Source of the DNA: Heterodera schachtii
Lineage: Eukaryota > Nematoda > Chromadorea > Rhabditida > Heteroderidae
DNA: 64,000 nucleotides
Assembly (NCBI GenBank): GCA_023374025.1
Contig: SIJG01000121.1
Span: forward strand, 14,705-78,704
Reading direction: 5' to 3'
Below the pieces are notes generated by a model. The model saw only the letters and a list, made by a program, of their open reading frames with translations, was not told the DNA's origin and ran no database searches. Numbering within the stretch: the stretch's first letter is position 1; the number at the start of each line of letters is the position of its first letter. Shown here one piece after another: positions 34,840-46,096 of the stretch. A program made the translations under genes and the position numbers.

Positions 34840-35490
34840 TCATTCATTTTTCTTCCGCTTTTTTGCCTTCTTTTGACCCGTTTTTGGAGGAGACAACGGA
34901 CTAAATGAAGTGTAATTTAATTGTGACGACACCTACATATAAAGCAAAAGCTTTTTCCATTTACCCAATGCAATCTCCATAAAGCATAAAGTTGACAGTG
35001 TTCAAATTATCCAAATTTTCGTCCTCCCACTGAACCGCCGCCGTCTCCCAAATTGGGCATCGCTTCATTATCCAATCAGCATTTCCATTCCCATATTCAC
35101 CATCCTTCTTCAGTGTCAGCTTTTCGTCGGTCCGTCCGTTCATCAATTCAAACGGCGCAACAATTTCCGCCGAATCATAAAGTTCAAGTTGAATTTTATA
35201 GCTGACATAAGTGGTGGCATGGAGAAACGGCTAAACAATAGGAAACCAAAATCAAATAGCAATTAATACAATTTTTAATTGTAAACGGAAATCAAAGGCA
35301 TAAAAATGATTAATCCTTTTGACCTCTTTGAAACTGACGAGCCATTCGTAGATGTTCCCTGCTCCGAAATTTCTACAGACAAATTGCTTCGGCTGGCCAT
35401 CTTTTGACGGAGTGTGCAACCATTCAAACAATGCTTGGCCAGCAGAAGAAATTGAATTTGGCCCATCAAAATTAATCAGGCGCTGATCAC
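34840..35490 (-). pseudogene. F-box-like protein, branch B, 5' truncated
   Basis: Minus-strand partial exon 3 35490-35324 (NSISSAGQALFEWLHTPSKD, then EWLVSFKE), exon 4 35230-34965 (ELYDSAEIVAPFELMNGRTD, MKRCPIWETAAVQWEDEN) and exon 5 34900-34840 (PLSPPKTGQKKAKKRKKNE). The three joins are canonical and in phase. Exons 1, 2 and the first half of exon 3 are replaced at 35490 by sequence with a GTGATCAGCG motif found at several rearrangement points of this window. Basic tail in exon 5 as in the 38417-39862 gene. Confidence 0.8.
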
Positions 35491-35589
35491 GAATATGACC
35501 TTTATTTTGCGAAATTCCGAACCCTAATTCGAACAAAAATACGAAATGCATAAATGAAAAGAAAAACGGAAAATATCCACACCCTGGTC

Positions 35590-35765
35590 CGGGTTTTTTT
35601 CCCAAGATTACGGATTCTAATTTCACAAAAAAGTGTTCCAGAATTGAAATTCCTTCTTAATTTAGGCCTCTGTCTCCGCCAGTTCAAAGCGATGAAAAAG
35701 TGTTCTCTTTTCCCGGGCCCGTGATCAGCGGAAGATGAAATGACCATTTGAGAAATGTCCCGTTC
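35590..35765 (+). pseudogene. Branch B exon 5 and 3' flank, third copy
   Basis: Homologous to 28620-28800 and 40810-41990 without the insertion: TTCTTAATTTAGGCCTCTG, CCGCCAGTTCAAAGCGATG, GATCAGCGGAAGATGAAATG. It is in opposite orientation to the truncated gene immediately to its left. Confidence 0.7.
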
Positions 35766-36055
35766 GGTTCCGCGGTCCGAATTTGTCGAAATGGATGTCA
35801 GATTCGTGATTAGCGACTCCGAAAACCTTTGGAAACATGTTTATATGACTTATGAAAACAAAATTCCGAAAAATGGGGGGGGGGGGGACCAGCTCCACTA
35901 CTACCGAACTTTGTGTCACACTTAAATGTCCAAAATTTTCTTATTCAAAAAATCAAATACAACTGCACTTAAATAATAAAGCAATGTCCAACATTTAGAT
36001 CACATAATCGCATACGTCAATCAAATCAATTCATTTCGGCTTTTGCTGTTTCTGA

Positions 36056-37459
36056 TCAGTGATCACCACTCGGCCCGGCAGAAGCATCGTCGAGAAGACT
36101 TCAAAAACAAAAATAACAAATTAGCAATGATTTGTTTTTCAATTTGTTGTTTACCTTTTGTCAAATCCGTCGTCTCTGATCATAATGTCAATTTGGTTCT
36201 GTCGATCATTCACTCCATCATACATCGCTTTTTCCCATTTTTCCACATCACTTCCAATTGGACAACGGATGACCATAAAAGCATCTTCTTCTTCTTCTAT
36301 CACTGTCAATTTCTCCCCAGTCAATTCGTTGGTCAGTTCAAAGGGCTCAACGGTCAGAGGCTCATCGGACGGCGGAAAGAAAATTGAGAAGGCGAAATTG
36401 ACAGGAGAAGAAGCGATGGAAAATGCCTGAAAAGAAGACAAAAAGTAAATGCCGGGCCCATAACTCAGCCCAAAATGCTTTCCGCCAAAAAATTCGTTTT
36501 CATTTTCGTGCTTTACAGACCGAAAGGAGTCGAATTGATAAAAAGTAAATAAGAAAAAGACGAATTAAATTGAGTAATCACCGTTTTGATTGTTCCACTG
36601 TTGCCAACCATTGGCCCATTGATTGCACCTCCGGTGCTTCCACAATGCATGTGAACACCTTCGGCAAATTGTCAGGACGAGGCGAGAACAGCCATTTGGT
36701 CACCACTTGGCCATCCGACGCATTGGCACTGTCGTCGGGCGGAAATTCGGGCAAAATGCCGGTGGACAAAATGCGAAGTGATTGATAATCGTTGAGCGTT
36801 GACGGGCCCAATTGACGCATTTGACGATAAACGATCGCCTCGGTTTGAATATAAATAATTGTGTCCTTAAGCATCGGCCAAATGTTGCGCAGAACGAACT
36901 CCGAAATGCGAACATTTCAACGTAAATGTCAAACTCCGTTGTACATGAAGCGAAAAAGCGGTCAAAACGGCGAAGGAAAGCGAGCACATTTTGGTCGATG
37001 AAGCTGAAATGTAATTAGCAAGTGTTGATGGTCACAAATCATTTCAAAATTTTTAAATTCATTTTTTACGCGATCGAAATGCGTCCGAATCCGATGACTT
37101 TGTTCGGCAACGGAACTTGCGGAATTGGCAATTCTTTTCCACCGAGATTGGCAATTTGCACAATTTTCATTTCTTTTGCGCCATTCAGTCCAATTTTGCC
37201 TTCAATATTAATGTCGCCCAATTTCCATTTGCGCGTTTTGAAGTGTTCGTCGACGAAACAGTCAAAACGGCGGCTGACCATCGCAATGCCAAAGCCAAGT
37301 TGAGAGCGTGGAAGCAAATCGAACACTTTGAGCCAACAGTCGGCAGAAATGAAGCTGAAAAGGGAAAGCAAAATGATTAATTAGCATGGACAATCCAATT
37401 TTGAATTATTACATCGCTTTTTCCATTTCTTTCTCCACTTCCTTCGGATTGTCAGACAT
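36056..37459 (-). pseudogene. F-box-like protein, branch A1, frameshifted exon 3
   Basis: Exons 37459-37413, 37354-37070, 37003-36583, 36426-36155 and 36098-36056. Splice sites are all present. Exon 3 has at least two one-base deletions in A runs (GTTGAAATG where intact copies have GTTGAAAATG, near 36916; GAACAATC for GAACAAATC near 36593). The first splits the exon into two frames (YVEMFAFRSSF against MLKDTIIYIQTEAIVYRQ). Exons 1, 2, 4 and 5 are fully open (PFELTNELTGEKLTVIEEEE; tail LLDDASAGPSGDH). Homopolymer indels can also be assembly errors, so function cannot be excluded. Confidence 0.8.
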
Positions 37460-37745
37460 TTTTTTTGAAATTGGTAATCAAACAACAAATAAAATAGGCG
37501 AACTGAAAAAGAAAATTATCCAAATTTAAAAAAGCATTGAAAGAATTTTGATTTGGAATTAATTGTGAATGCAACAGACAAAGAAAAATGAGAAGGAAAA
37601 GGGTAAAGAAGAAAAAAAACAAATAAAAAACGTAGCGAATCATTTTTGAAGGTATTGTCAGGGAGAAAAAGTCGAAAGAGAGAGAGAGAGAGAGAGACGA
37701 AAACAATAAATGAAAAATAATGAAAAGTGGCGGAGGAAGAGCAAC

Positions 37746-37755
37746 TACTTTTATA
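37746..37755 (-). promoter_or_regulatory. TATA element of the A1 gene
   Basis: TATAAAAGTAGTTGC on minus, about 290 nt upstream of the ATG at 37459. Confidence 0.6.
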
Positions 37756-38416
37756 CTAATTTTTTTTTTTTTGCCAATTTTTACACGATTTTATTAAACG
37801 GTCGTATTCGACGCCTTATTATAAAAGCCATCCCTCCTCTTCCAATTTCTTTCATTCGCTCTCTTTTTACTTCCCTTTTGCTTCCGCAAAAGTATTCCGT
37901 TGCTTTTCTCTGATTTTAACGATAACTTTGTTATGTTCGAATAAACCCTATTATCATTCGAAATCAAAAAGTGTAAAAAAGCAAAATATGTAAAATCAGC
38001 TCATTTTTAGTGCTTACAACAACCAACCCTATTAATTCATTAAGTAACCATATGCTCTTCTGCAGTTCCAATTGACTTTTATAAATCACCGAATTTCTCC
38101 CGTGCGTTTTTCCCATGTCGCGTTTGTCCGCTTCACTTCGTTTTCACCGTTTTACCCCATTTTTCCATTTATTGTCAGATTTTTTTTTTCTTTTTTTTGT
38201 TGGACATATAACGTTTTATCTGACAGTCATTTTTGGGTACAATTGTTGTGTCGTATGAATGGAGGTCAATCCGTGGCATTCCCAAATTGCCACAAAATTG
38301 CACACATTGGACGGTTAACTTTAGCTTTTTCAGCACCTGAACTGTCTGTACAATTTGCTCATTTAAAACTTAAAATTTGATTTAAAGAATTTTCTATTTA
38401 GCAAAATTAGTTTTTA

Positions 38417-39862
38417 ATGGCACCACCCGCTGAAAAAAAGAAAAGAATTTCTGTTTCCGACAATCGCCGACTCATTTCTTCTACCGCAATTGGTGAAAAT
38501 GAACAGCAGCAACCGATGGGTTCACTGGTGACATCATTTGGGAAACGACAAAGTGTTCGCGTGGCACAGAAAATGAACAATCGAATTTTGAAGAAAATGT
38601 GAGAATTTTAGAATTTTGGGTTACAAATTCACGAATTTTCATTTTAACACCGCTTCAACATGTTATTTTTGCCGTATTTCAGTTGGATTTGTACGGATGT
38701 TTTGATGGACATTTTGCCCTTTTTTGACCGTCCTCAACTCGGTCTCAAATTGGCATTGCTTTCGCCTCGTTTCAAAGCGCTGGTGGACGCGCATTTCGAT
38801 GGCAAAAGCGAATTGACAATTTGGAGAGAAATCATAATATACAAAATGGGTGCAAAAACAAAATTCGCTGTGGTTACGAATAGCAATGCCGATTCTGTGC
38901 CATTTCCGTTGCCCGACCATTCGCTGCACAGCAAAATTCGCTTTCGTTTCCTTCGAATTGTGTAATTCAAAGGATTTTCCACTGATATGTGTATATGTAA
39001 ACCATTTGCTTTTCAGATGCATCGATCACTTCGTCAGCGCATTCCTCCGTTCCAATCAGCAAATTTTTGACGGAAGAGGCACCAATTTGCGTCTGTGGTT
39101 TTCGCCATTCGGCACTGATGACCAGCAGATTTGGGATGCTTTCGTCCGTGGAATTTGGCCAATTTTTGCGCCAAACATTCGCCGCTTGGGCTTTCCTGGT
39201 AGTGCTCAGTTGGACAGTTTGCGTCGCTGCACTTCGCCCACAATTCTCACTTATCTCAATCAGTTGAATTCAATTCATTTCGATTATTTGTTGCCCGATG
39301 GAATTGGTCCAAACGCAGCAACTCCAACTGCTCGTCAAGCGTTGTTTGAATGGTTGCACACTCCGACAAAAGATGGGCAGCCGAAGCAACTGACTTACAG
39401 TGACAATATGTCACGAACCATTGAATGGGTCAACCGTTTTAAAGAGGTGTGGCAATATTTTCGTAAACATTTTGGATTGGTTGCCAATTATTTTCAATTG
39501 TTTAGGCATTTCTTCGTTCCATCACTTCGTCCAGTTACAAAATTCGAATTGGCCAAATAACAACGGAAATTGCGCCTTTTGAATTGCTGAACGAACGGAC
39601 CAACGAAAAGCTGACATTGAAGAACAGAGTTGACCATGGCTACATCAACACGCTGAAGCGATGCCAAATTGGGGGGACGACGGCGGTTCAATGGGAGGAC
39701 GAAAATTTGAACAATGTCCACTTTTGGCTGGGCAGTGCCAAGTGCATTGGGTGAGTTTGAGAGCATCAGCTTTTGCTTTTATCATCAAATTTAAATCGCA
39801 CTTCATTAAGGCCAATGTCTCCACCAAAGCCGGGTCAAAAGAAGAAGCGTAAGGAAAAGTGA
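38417..39862 (+). CDS. F-box-like protein, branch B, intact (395 aa)
   Basis: Exons 38417-38598, 38683-38961, 39017-39446, 39506-39750 and 39811-39862, all phases matching. The start MAPPAEKKKRISVSDNRR gives a basic, disordered N-terminus of about 60 residues, much longer than the 4-codon first exon of other branch B genes. Exon 2 is F-box-like (WICTDVLMDILPFFDRPQLG, SPRFKALVDAHFDGKSEL). Exon 3: CIDHFVSAFLRSNQQIFDGR to WLHTPTKDGQPKQL. Exon 4: ITTEIAPFELLNERTNEKL, LKRCQIG, WEDENLNNVHFWLG. Exon 5: PMSPPKPGQKKKRKEK, a lysine-rich tail resembling a nuclear localisation signal. The family likely acts as substrate receptor of an SCF ligase, which is inference from the F-box-like segment only. No damage seen. 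Confidence 0.8.
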
Positions 39863-40384
39863 ATGAATTATTGGGAAATGACAAATGATTGATCATTAGG
39901 AATGGAAATTGATCTGCGGGATAATGGCCCCTCACATTTATTTGTTGCTTCTTTTGTTCAAATACATTTATGTAATTTGTTTGCGTTTTTATGCTTTTCC
40001 AGGTGCCCAAAAAATACAACGATAAAATTTCTACAAACATTTTTTTGAGCCTAAAATAAAATAAATAGTATGGAAGATTTACATACATTTCAAAAAAAAA
40101 AGAATTGGCGTCAAACATAAACATAATATTTTTTTTCTCTGACTGGTCCAAAAATGTGTAAGAATGAGCAAAAATTGAATTTCTACGATTTGTCTGTCCT
40201 AAATTTTTGCAAATTTATCAAATTCCTATCTGCCTAGTCTTGATTCAAGAATACAGACCTTGTTAATTTGGAAATTCCAGGCAAAATTCCTTTGCATTGG
40301 ACTGACCAATTTAGAGCTAAGTTTAAAATAGGAATTGAGTTGGCTTAACAACAAAAAAAATAAGTTCACAATCCTCTGATCATT

Positions 40385-40600
40385 CATTGTGTCCCCTCCT
40401 TAGACGCATATCGCAGACAATTCTCTTCGATCATCACAATCAGTTGCATTCAATCCATTCTGCTGGTGTTTTTCCCGATGTCACAATGTATGCCGGCACA
40501 TTCCGCGCACGGATGGCCGCCCAAAGAAATTGAAATGCATTTCTACTCTGTTTCGTGAATCACCAAATTTCGAATGGGTTACAAATTCAATGCCGGCCAT
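40385..40600 (+). pseudogene. Branch B exon 3 remnant
   Basis: Decayed pieces read RRISQTILFDHHNQLHSIHS then, after a deletion, TDGRPKKLKCISTLFRESP and FEWV, matching exon 3 of the gene at 38417-39862 (RRCTSPTILTYLNQLNSIH; DGQPKQL; EWV). Frames change, so it is dead. It is continued by the exon 5 remnant of the following repeat. Confidence 0.6.
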
Positions 40601-40607
40601 TTGAACA

Positions 40608-42360
40608 GAATCTGCTTCAGTCTTTATGGAAATTGCATTGGGTGAGCGGAATGAAAGCCGTACTTTTGTATAGAGCACGGGCAAGTGGGATACGGTAGTA
40701 TTATCTGTACAGTACTTTACCAAAGTCTTGGAAGGGCGTCCTGTTAAAACCTTCGTTGTCCTGTCCGTCCTGTTAGGGTCCATCTCGGAAACCCTGGTTC
40801 TGGTCCGGGTTTTTTTTCCAAAATTACGGGTTCTAATTTCACAACAAAGTGTTCCAGAATTGAAATTCCTTCTTAATTTAGGCCGCTGTCTCCGCCAGGG
40901 GCCTTATGCTCGTCTCGTGGTTTAGAGCTAAACCACGGTTAACGGCGTTAACCGTGGTTAAGAATCCTTAACCGGTATGCTCGTCCTTCCCTTTTTAACC
41001 GTGGTTAAGGCTAAACCACGGTTGAGTTAACCGTGGTTTACTGCCTCCTTAACCACGGTTAACTTGCGTTAACCGTGGTTTATTTCCAACCGGTATGCTC
41101 ATCTAACCGTGGTTTAATCTTTCTTAAGGAATCTTAACCACAACTCGAGTTGTGGTTAACGTAAATTTATTTAGTAATTTAAATTGTAAAATAAATAAAT
41201 AATTTTTTTCTAAGGTAATTTACATGCAGAAAAAGAATATGACTTTTATTTTTGTCTATGATATAAATTATTGACGGATTAGTTTAATTTCATCAAAAAA
41301 ATATGCACACGGCCAAACTGATAAAATAGCTTTTTTAAAAAGGTGACAAAATTGCTGCTGTTTGTAGCATGTTACATAACAACGCAATTGGTTGTAATGC
41401 ACTATTACCAAGAAATTTTGGCTCCATTGCAGTTCACACGGCCATAAATAAAATAATTTTACAATTTTAATGCAGCAAACTTTTTCAAGAAGCATCCAAA
41501 TTAAACATTCTTTGTATCATTCTATAGCCCGAAGAGTCCTCTATTAGTTTGCAAAATTTTAAAAAGTTTTGTTTTGTTTAAAAAAAGTTATGACCAAAAA
41601 TTTTTTGAAAAAAAATTTTGGATTTAATAGTTTTTCGGCGTTTTTTAATAAAATCTGTGCCAATGTTCATAATATTAATAGAATTTTATTATTAAAATAA
41701 TTTATTTAAATTTTTTGAATATTAATTATTTTTCAAATTCAAAATAAATTCTCTTAACCACGGTTTCGTTAACCATGGTTTACTTAACCACGGTTAAAGA
41801 CTAGCATACCGGTTAAGGTCGGTCGTTAACCATGGTTAACGAAACCGTGGTTAACGCGTTAACCGTGGTTTACTAAACCGCGAGACGAGCATAAGGCCCC
41901 AGATCAAAGCGATGAAAAGTGTTCTCTTTTCCCGAGCCCAGTGATCAGCGGAAAAAGAAGTGACCATTTGAGAAATGTCCCGATCAAAGAAGAGTTAAAT
42001 TGTGTTAATTGCTGATATTTTGTTGCTCTTTGAACTGTCAAAATTTAACGCTGAGTATAAAAAATAGGAATTTGATTTTGCTAATAATTTAAAATTGGCA
42101 AAATTCCTTTTTTACTTGCAATAATTTGCAAATTCATTTCTTCTTTTGACAACTAAGGATTGGAAAAATTTATTTGTGTTAAGGAGGGATGTCAAAAACT
42201 TTCTTTTTTTGTGTTTGCGAACAAAAAGCCTCTTTTGTCTAATTGTAAGATTATCCATTTGCCAGACATGGATTTGCATTGCCGATATTTTTTCTGGGTG
42301 TTCTCCTTTATACTTTTTTGTCTGTATTACTCCATTTTGGCTTATGGGCATTAAATTTTC
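40608..42360. repeat. Dispersed duplication with decayed branch B 3' end, copy 2
   Basis: Near-identical to 28383-29215 (for example GGATACGGTAGTATTATCTG and TTATTTGTGTTAAGGAGGGA), split by the 1001-bp element at 40899-41899. Contains the same exon 5 remnant of a branch B gene. A longer open frame at 42146-42619 lacks support as a gene. Confidence 0.85.
40899..41899. mobile_element. Non-autonomous PIF/Harbinger-like element, 1001 bp
   Basis: Termini GGGCCTTATGCTCGTCTCG and its inverse CGAGACGAGCATAAGGCCC are perfect over 19 bp. CAG flanks both sides (40896-40898 and 41900-41902), and the paralogous site at 28710 reads CCGCCAGATC without insertion, so a 3-bp CAG target duplication is proven by the empty site. 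CWG/TWA 3-bp duplications and GGG-type ends are typical of PIF/Harbinger. Both subterminal regions (40915-41160 and 41755-41880) contain many palindromes of the form TTAACCACGGTTAA or AACCGTGGTTTA. The A+T-rich centre has no transposase. Confidence 0.9.
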
Positions 42361-42560
42361 AATCGAAACTTGTCGAAGAAAGTGCCGGATTTGTGGTTTT
42401 CAAAAAAAAATTTTTTTGCAAATAAGCTTTTTTTTGGACGGCGAAAAGCAGGGTTTATTTTTCAATTTTGAAAAAAGTATTAATTTCGGCCATGATAATT
42501 TTTTGAAGAAAAATTTTTTCCAACCAAAAGTTGGGGTTTTTTTAATTGACAATCCCGAGT

Positions 42561-42847
42561 TTTTATACAATAACTTTTTCCATGTTCGAACAAACCCTAT
42601 CTTTTTGGTAACATTCTAAAGCACAAAGTCTAACGAAGCTAAAATATATAAAATCGCAGCGTTCAGGCAATTACCAAAAAAGATTTGATTAATTAACTAA
42701 TTGTTGTTTATTTTCGTCCGTAATTCTTGAAATGTTCGAATTCTCTTGTTTTCTCATTTATTATTACATTATTCAGACTTTGTGCTTTCAAATGATACCA
42801 AAAAGATAGGGTTTGTTCTAACATGAACAAAGTTATTGTATAAAAGC
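42561..42847. mobile_element. Foldback element, about 287 bp
   Basis: Left arm TTTTATACAATAACTTT, CATGTTCGAACAAACCCTAT, AAAGCACAAAGTCT; right arm AGACTTTGTGCTTT, GATAGGGTTTGTTCTAACAT, AAAGTTATTGTATAAAA. Arms of about 75 bp. The promoter region of branch A genes contains one arm of the same type (TATACAATAACTTTGTT, GTTCGAATAAACCCTA) at about 45795-45860. Confidence 0.8.
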
Positions 42848-43070
42848 AGGTGTTGTCAGTTTATTCGACTCATAAAATATCTTTGGACTCATAAAGCGCA
42901 TTAGAGCCCTCCAGCGGTTTAAGCCGTTTTCGTATGAGTTTTTGTTATGATTTTTACACAATTTTAATTGGATTCAGAACTTTGTTCCGCCGTTCAAAGG
43001 AATGATTTTTTTTGTTGGGATTTTGCTAATAAAATATTTTGGAGAATTTGGGAGAATCCTATCTCATCTC

Positions 43071-43712
43071 TAGGGTTTGTAATTATATGGATATAAAAAC
43101 GCGAAATATGGCCATAAAATATGGACAAAAAATCGCGAAATATGGACATAAAATAGCAAAAATATGGACATAAATTTTTCCAAATGTAGGGTATGATTTC
43201 TCAAAATTTCATCAAATTCATTAAACGCAAAGTAAAACTTTCAGAAATGGCTAAATACGGTATAAAAACTCGTTTTAGAAGAAAAAAAGCAATTTCTTGA
43301 GAAAATCAACCAAAAAATCGAAATTTTCCATTTTTTGCTTATTTTTGACATAAATTAACCAATTTTTTAAGAAATTAAATTTGATCAATTTTTTCGACAA
43401 ATTCTGCTAAAAAATGACTTTTTCGGAAATTTTTTCGGTCTTTAGGGGTCAAAAATCCCAATTTAGTTGATGGGGCCGTTCTAATAGAGGTTTTTTGAAG
43501 AATACCAAAATATGGACATAAAATATGGATAAAAATGCCAAAATATGGAAAAATATGGACATAAATCGCGAAATATGGAAAAATATGGAAAATATGGATA
43601 TGGAAAATCATCCTAGAAGCTTCAAAACAAGCTAAAAACATGTTTTTCGTGCGTTTCAAGCCTCCCACAGTCCAGGAAAAAAATATGGATTTCCATATAA
43701 TTACAAACCCTA
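43071..43712. mobile_element. Non-autonomous hAT-like element, 642 bp, 8-bp target duplication
   Basis: Begins TAGGGTTTGTAATTATATGG and ends with the inverse CATATAATTACAAACCCTA. CTCATCTC is present directly on both sides (43063-43070 and 43713-43720), an 8-bp duplication typical of hAT insertion. The interior consists of AAATATGGACATAAAA-like units near both ends. No transposase. A terminal fragment of the same family is at 59622-59688. Confidence 0.9.
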
Positions 43713-43837
43713 CTCATCTCTTTTTATGCAAAAATCAAATACAACTGCACTTAAATAACAAAGCAAAGTCCGACACAAAGGTCACCTAATCGCATACGTC
43801 AATCAAATCATTTCATTTCGGCTTTTGCTGTTTCTGA

Positions 43838-45266
43838 TCAGTGATCACCACTCGGCCCGGCAGAAGCATCGTCGAGAAGACTTCACAAGCAAAAATAACA
43901 AATTAGCAATGATTTGTTTTTCAATTTGTTGTTTACCGTTTGTCAAATGCGTCGTCTCTGATCATAATGTCAAATTGGTTCTGTCGATCATTCATTCCAT
44001 CAAGAGCCGCCTTTGTCCATTTTGACACATCGCTTCCAATTGGACAACGGATGACAATAAAAGCATCTTCTTCTTCTTCTTCTAACAATGTCAATTTCTC
44101 CCCAGTCAAATCGTTGGTCAGTTCAAAGGGCTCAACGGTCAAAGGCTCATCGGACGGCGGAAGGAAAACAGAGAAGCCGAAATTGACAGGCGAAGAAGCG
44201 ATGGAAAATGCCTGAAAATAGGTAAAAAAAGTAAATGCCTGGCCCATAACTCAGCCCAAAATGCTTTCCGCCAAAAATTCGTTTTCATTTTCGTGCTTTA
44301 CAGACCGAGAGTAATCGAATGATAAAAAGAGGTAATTTCAATTTGACCATAAAAAAGAAAAAGACGAATTAAATTGAGTAATTCACCGTTTTGATTTGTT
44401 CCACTGTTGCCAACCATTGCTCCATTGATTGTACCTCCGGTGCTTCCACAGTGCATGTGAACACCTTCGGCAAATTGTCGAGACGAGGCGAGAACAGCCA
44501 TTTGGTCACCACTTGGCCATCCGACGCATTGGCACTGTCGTCGGGCGGAAATTCGGGCAAAATGCCGGTCGCGAAAATGCGAAGTGATGGATAATCGTTG
44601 AGCGTTGACGGGCCCAATTGACGCATTTGACGAAAAAAGATGCCTTCGGTTTGAATCAGAAGAATTGTGTCCTTGAACATCGGCCAAATGTTGCGCAGAA
44701 CGAACTCCGAAATGCGAACATTTTCAATGTAAATGTCAAAATGGGTTTTAAATGTGGCGGAAAGGCGGTCAAAACGGCGAAGGAAAGTGAGCACATTTTG
44801 GTCGATGAAGCTGAAAAGTAATTAGCAAGTGTTGATGGTCACAGATCATTTCCAATTTTTTAAATTCATTTTTTACTTGATCGAAATGCGTCCGAATCCG
44901 ATGACTTTGTTCGGCAACGGAACTTGCGGAATTGGCAATTCTTTTCCACCGAGATTGCCAATTTGCACAATTTTCATTTCTTTTGCGCCATTCTTTCCAA
45001 TTTTGCCTTCAATAATCATGTCGCCCAATTTCCATTTGCGCGTTTTGAAGTGTTCATCGACGAAACAGTCAAAACGGCGGCTGATCAGCGCAATTCCGAG
45101 GCCAAGTTGAGAGCGTGGAAGCAAATCGAACACTTTGAGCCAACAGTCGGCAGAAATGAAGCTGAAAAGGGATAGCAAAATGAATAATTAGCATGGACAA
45201 TCCAATTTTGAATTATTACATCGCTTTTTCCATTTCCTTCTCCACTTCCTTCGGATTGTCAGACAT
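43838..45266 (-). CDS. F-box-like protein, branch A1, intact (357 aa)
   Basis: Exons 45266-45220, 45161-44877, 44810-44387, 44211-43937 and 43880-43838; lengths and phases all fit (47, 285, 424, 275, 43 nt). MSDNPKEVEKEMEKA starts the protein. F-box-like segment ISADCWLKVFDLLPRSQLGL with SRRFDCFVDEHFKTRKW at residues about 17-55. Exon 3 contains HFDIYIENVRISEFVLRNI and PEFPPDDSANASDGQVVTK. Exon 4: PFELTNDLTGEKLTLLEEEE, VIRCPIGSD, NQFDIMIRDDAFDK. Tail LLDDASAGPSGDH. The exon 4 donor is CG|GTAAAC. Paired head to head with the A2 gene at 46097. Function inferred from the F-box-like segment. Confidence 0.8.
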
Positions 45267-45547
45267 TTTTTTGAAATTGGTAATCAAAAAACAAATAAAA
45301 ATAGGCGAACTGAAAAAGAAAATTATCCAAATTTAAAAAAGCATTGAAAGAATTTTGATTTGGAATTGGAAAATGGCACAGAGTAAAAAATGAGAAGGAA
45401 AAGGGTAAAGAAGAGAAAAACAAATAAAAAACGTAGAGAATCATTTTTGATGGTATTGTCAGGGAGAAAAAGTCGAAAGAGAGAGAGAGACAAAAACAAA
45501 TAAATGAAACGAATGGAAAATAATGAAAAGTGGCGGAGGAAGAGCAA

Positions 45548-45558
45548 CCACTTTATAC
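45548..45558 (-). promoter_or_regulatory. TATA element of the intact A1 gene, one A shorter
   Basis: Reads TATAAAGTGGTTGC on minus where the other copies have TATAAAAGTGGTTGC, about 285 nt before the ATG. The spacing to the start codon is kept. Confidence 0.6.
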
Positions 45559-46096
45559 TAAATTTTTTTGTTAATTTTTACACGATTTTCTTAAACGGTC
45601 GTATTCGACGCCTTATTATAAAAGCCATCCCTCCTCTTCCACTTTCTTTCATTCGCTCTCTTTTTACTTCCCTTTTGCTTACGCAAAGTATTCCTTTGCT
45701 TTTTCTTTGCTTTTCTCTGATTTTATTTTTTTTTAAAATGTTTTTATGTTTTACAAATGCTTAAGCTAATTTAATAACCCCCGCACCTCATTTTTATACA
45801 ATAACTTTGTTATGTTCGAATAAACCCTATTATCATTCGAAATCAAAAAGTCTAAAGAAGCAAAATATGTAAAATCAGCTCATTTTCAGTGCATACAATC
45901 ACCAACCCTATTAATTAATTAAGTAATTGTTGATTGTTTATCGTTTTGTAAACTTTCTTTAAACATATACTAAATTCATTTGTTGGAAATCGGAAGTCCG
46001 TGCCATCCCTGATTCATTTCATCCACATTTATTTGATAAATTTTATTTTTCAGTTCGCCTATTTTTATTTGTTGTTTGATTACCAATCTCAAAAAA

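Larger units (their letters stand above)
36000..38045. repeat. Half module D
   Basis: A1 gene, its promoter and intergenic DNA up to CCCTATTAATTCATTAAGTAA match modules A-C, but the homology ends at about 38045 and the A2 partner is absent; a branch B gene follows instead. Confidence 0.8.

Noticed and set aside
39645..40151. 168-codon minus ORF
   Set aside because: Antisense to exons 4-5 and the 3' flank of the intact branch B gene at 38417-39862.
42146..42619. 157-codon plus ORF (also a 79-codon minus ORF)
   Set aside because: Only partly shared with the duplicate at 28970-29210, where it is broken; no splice or domain evidence.
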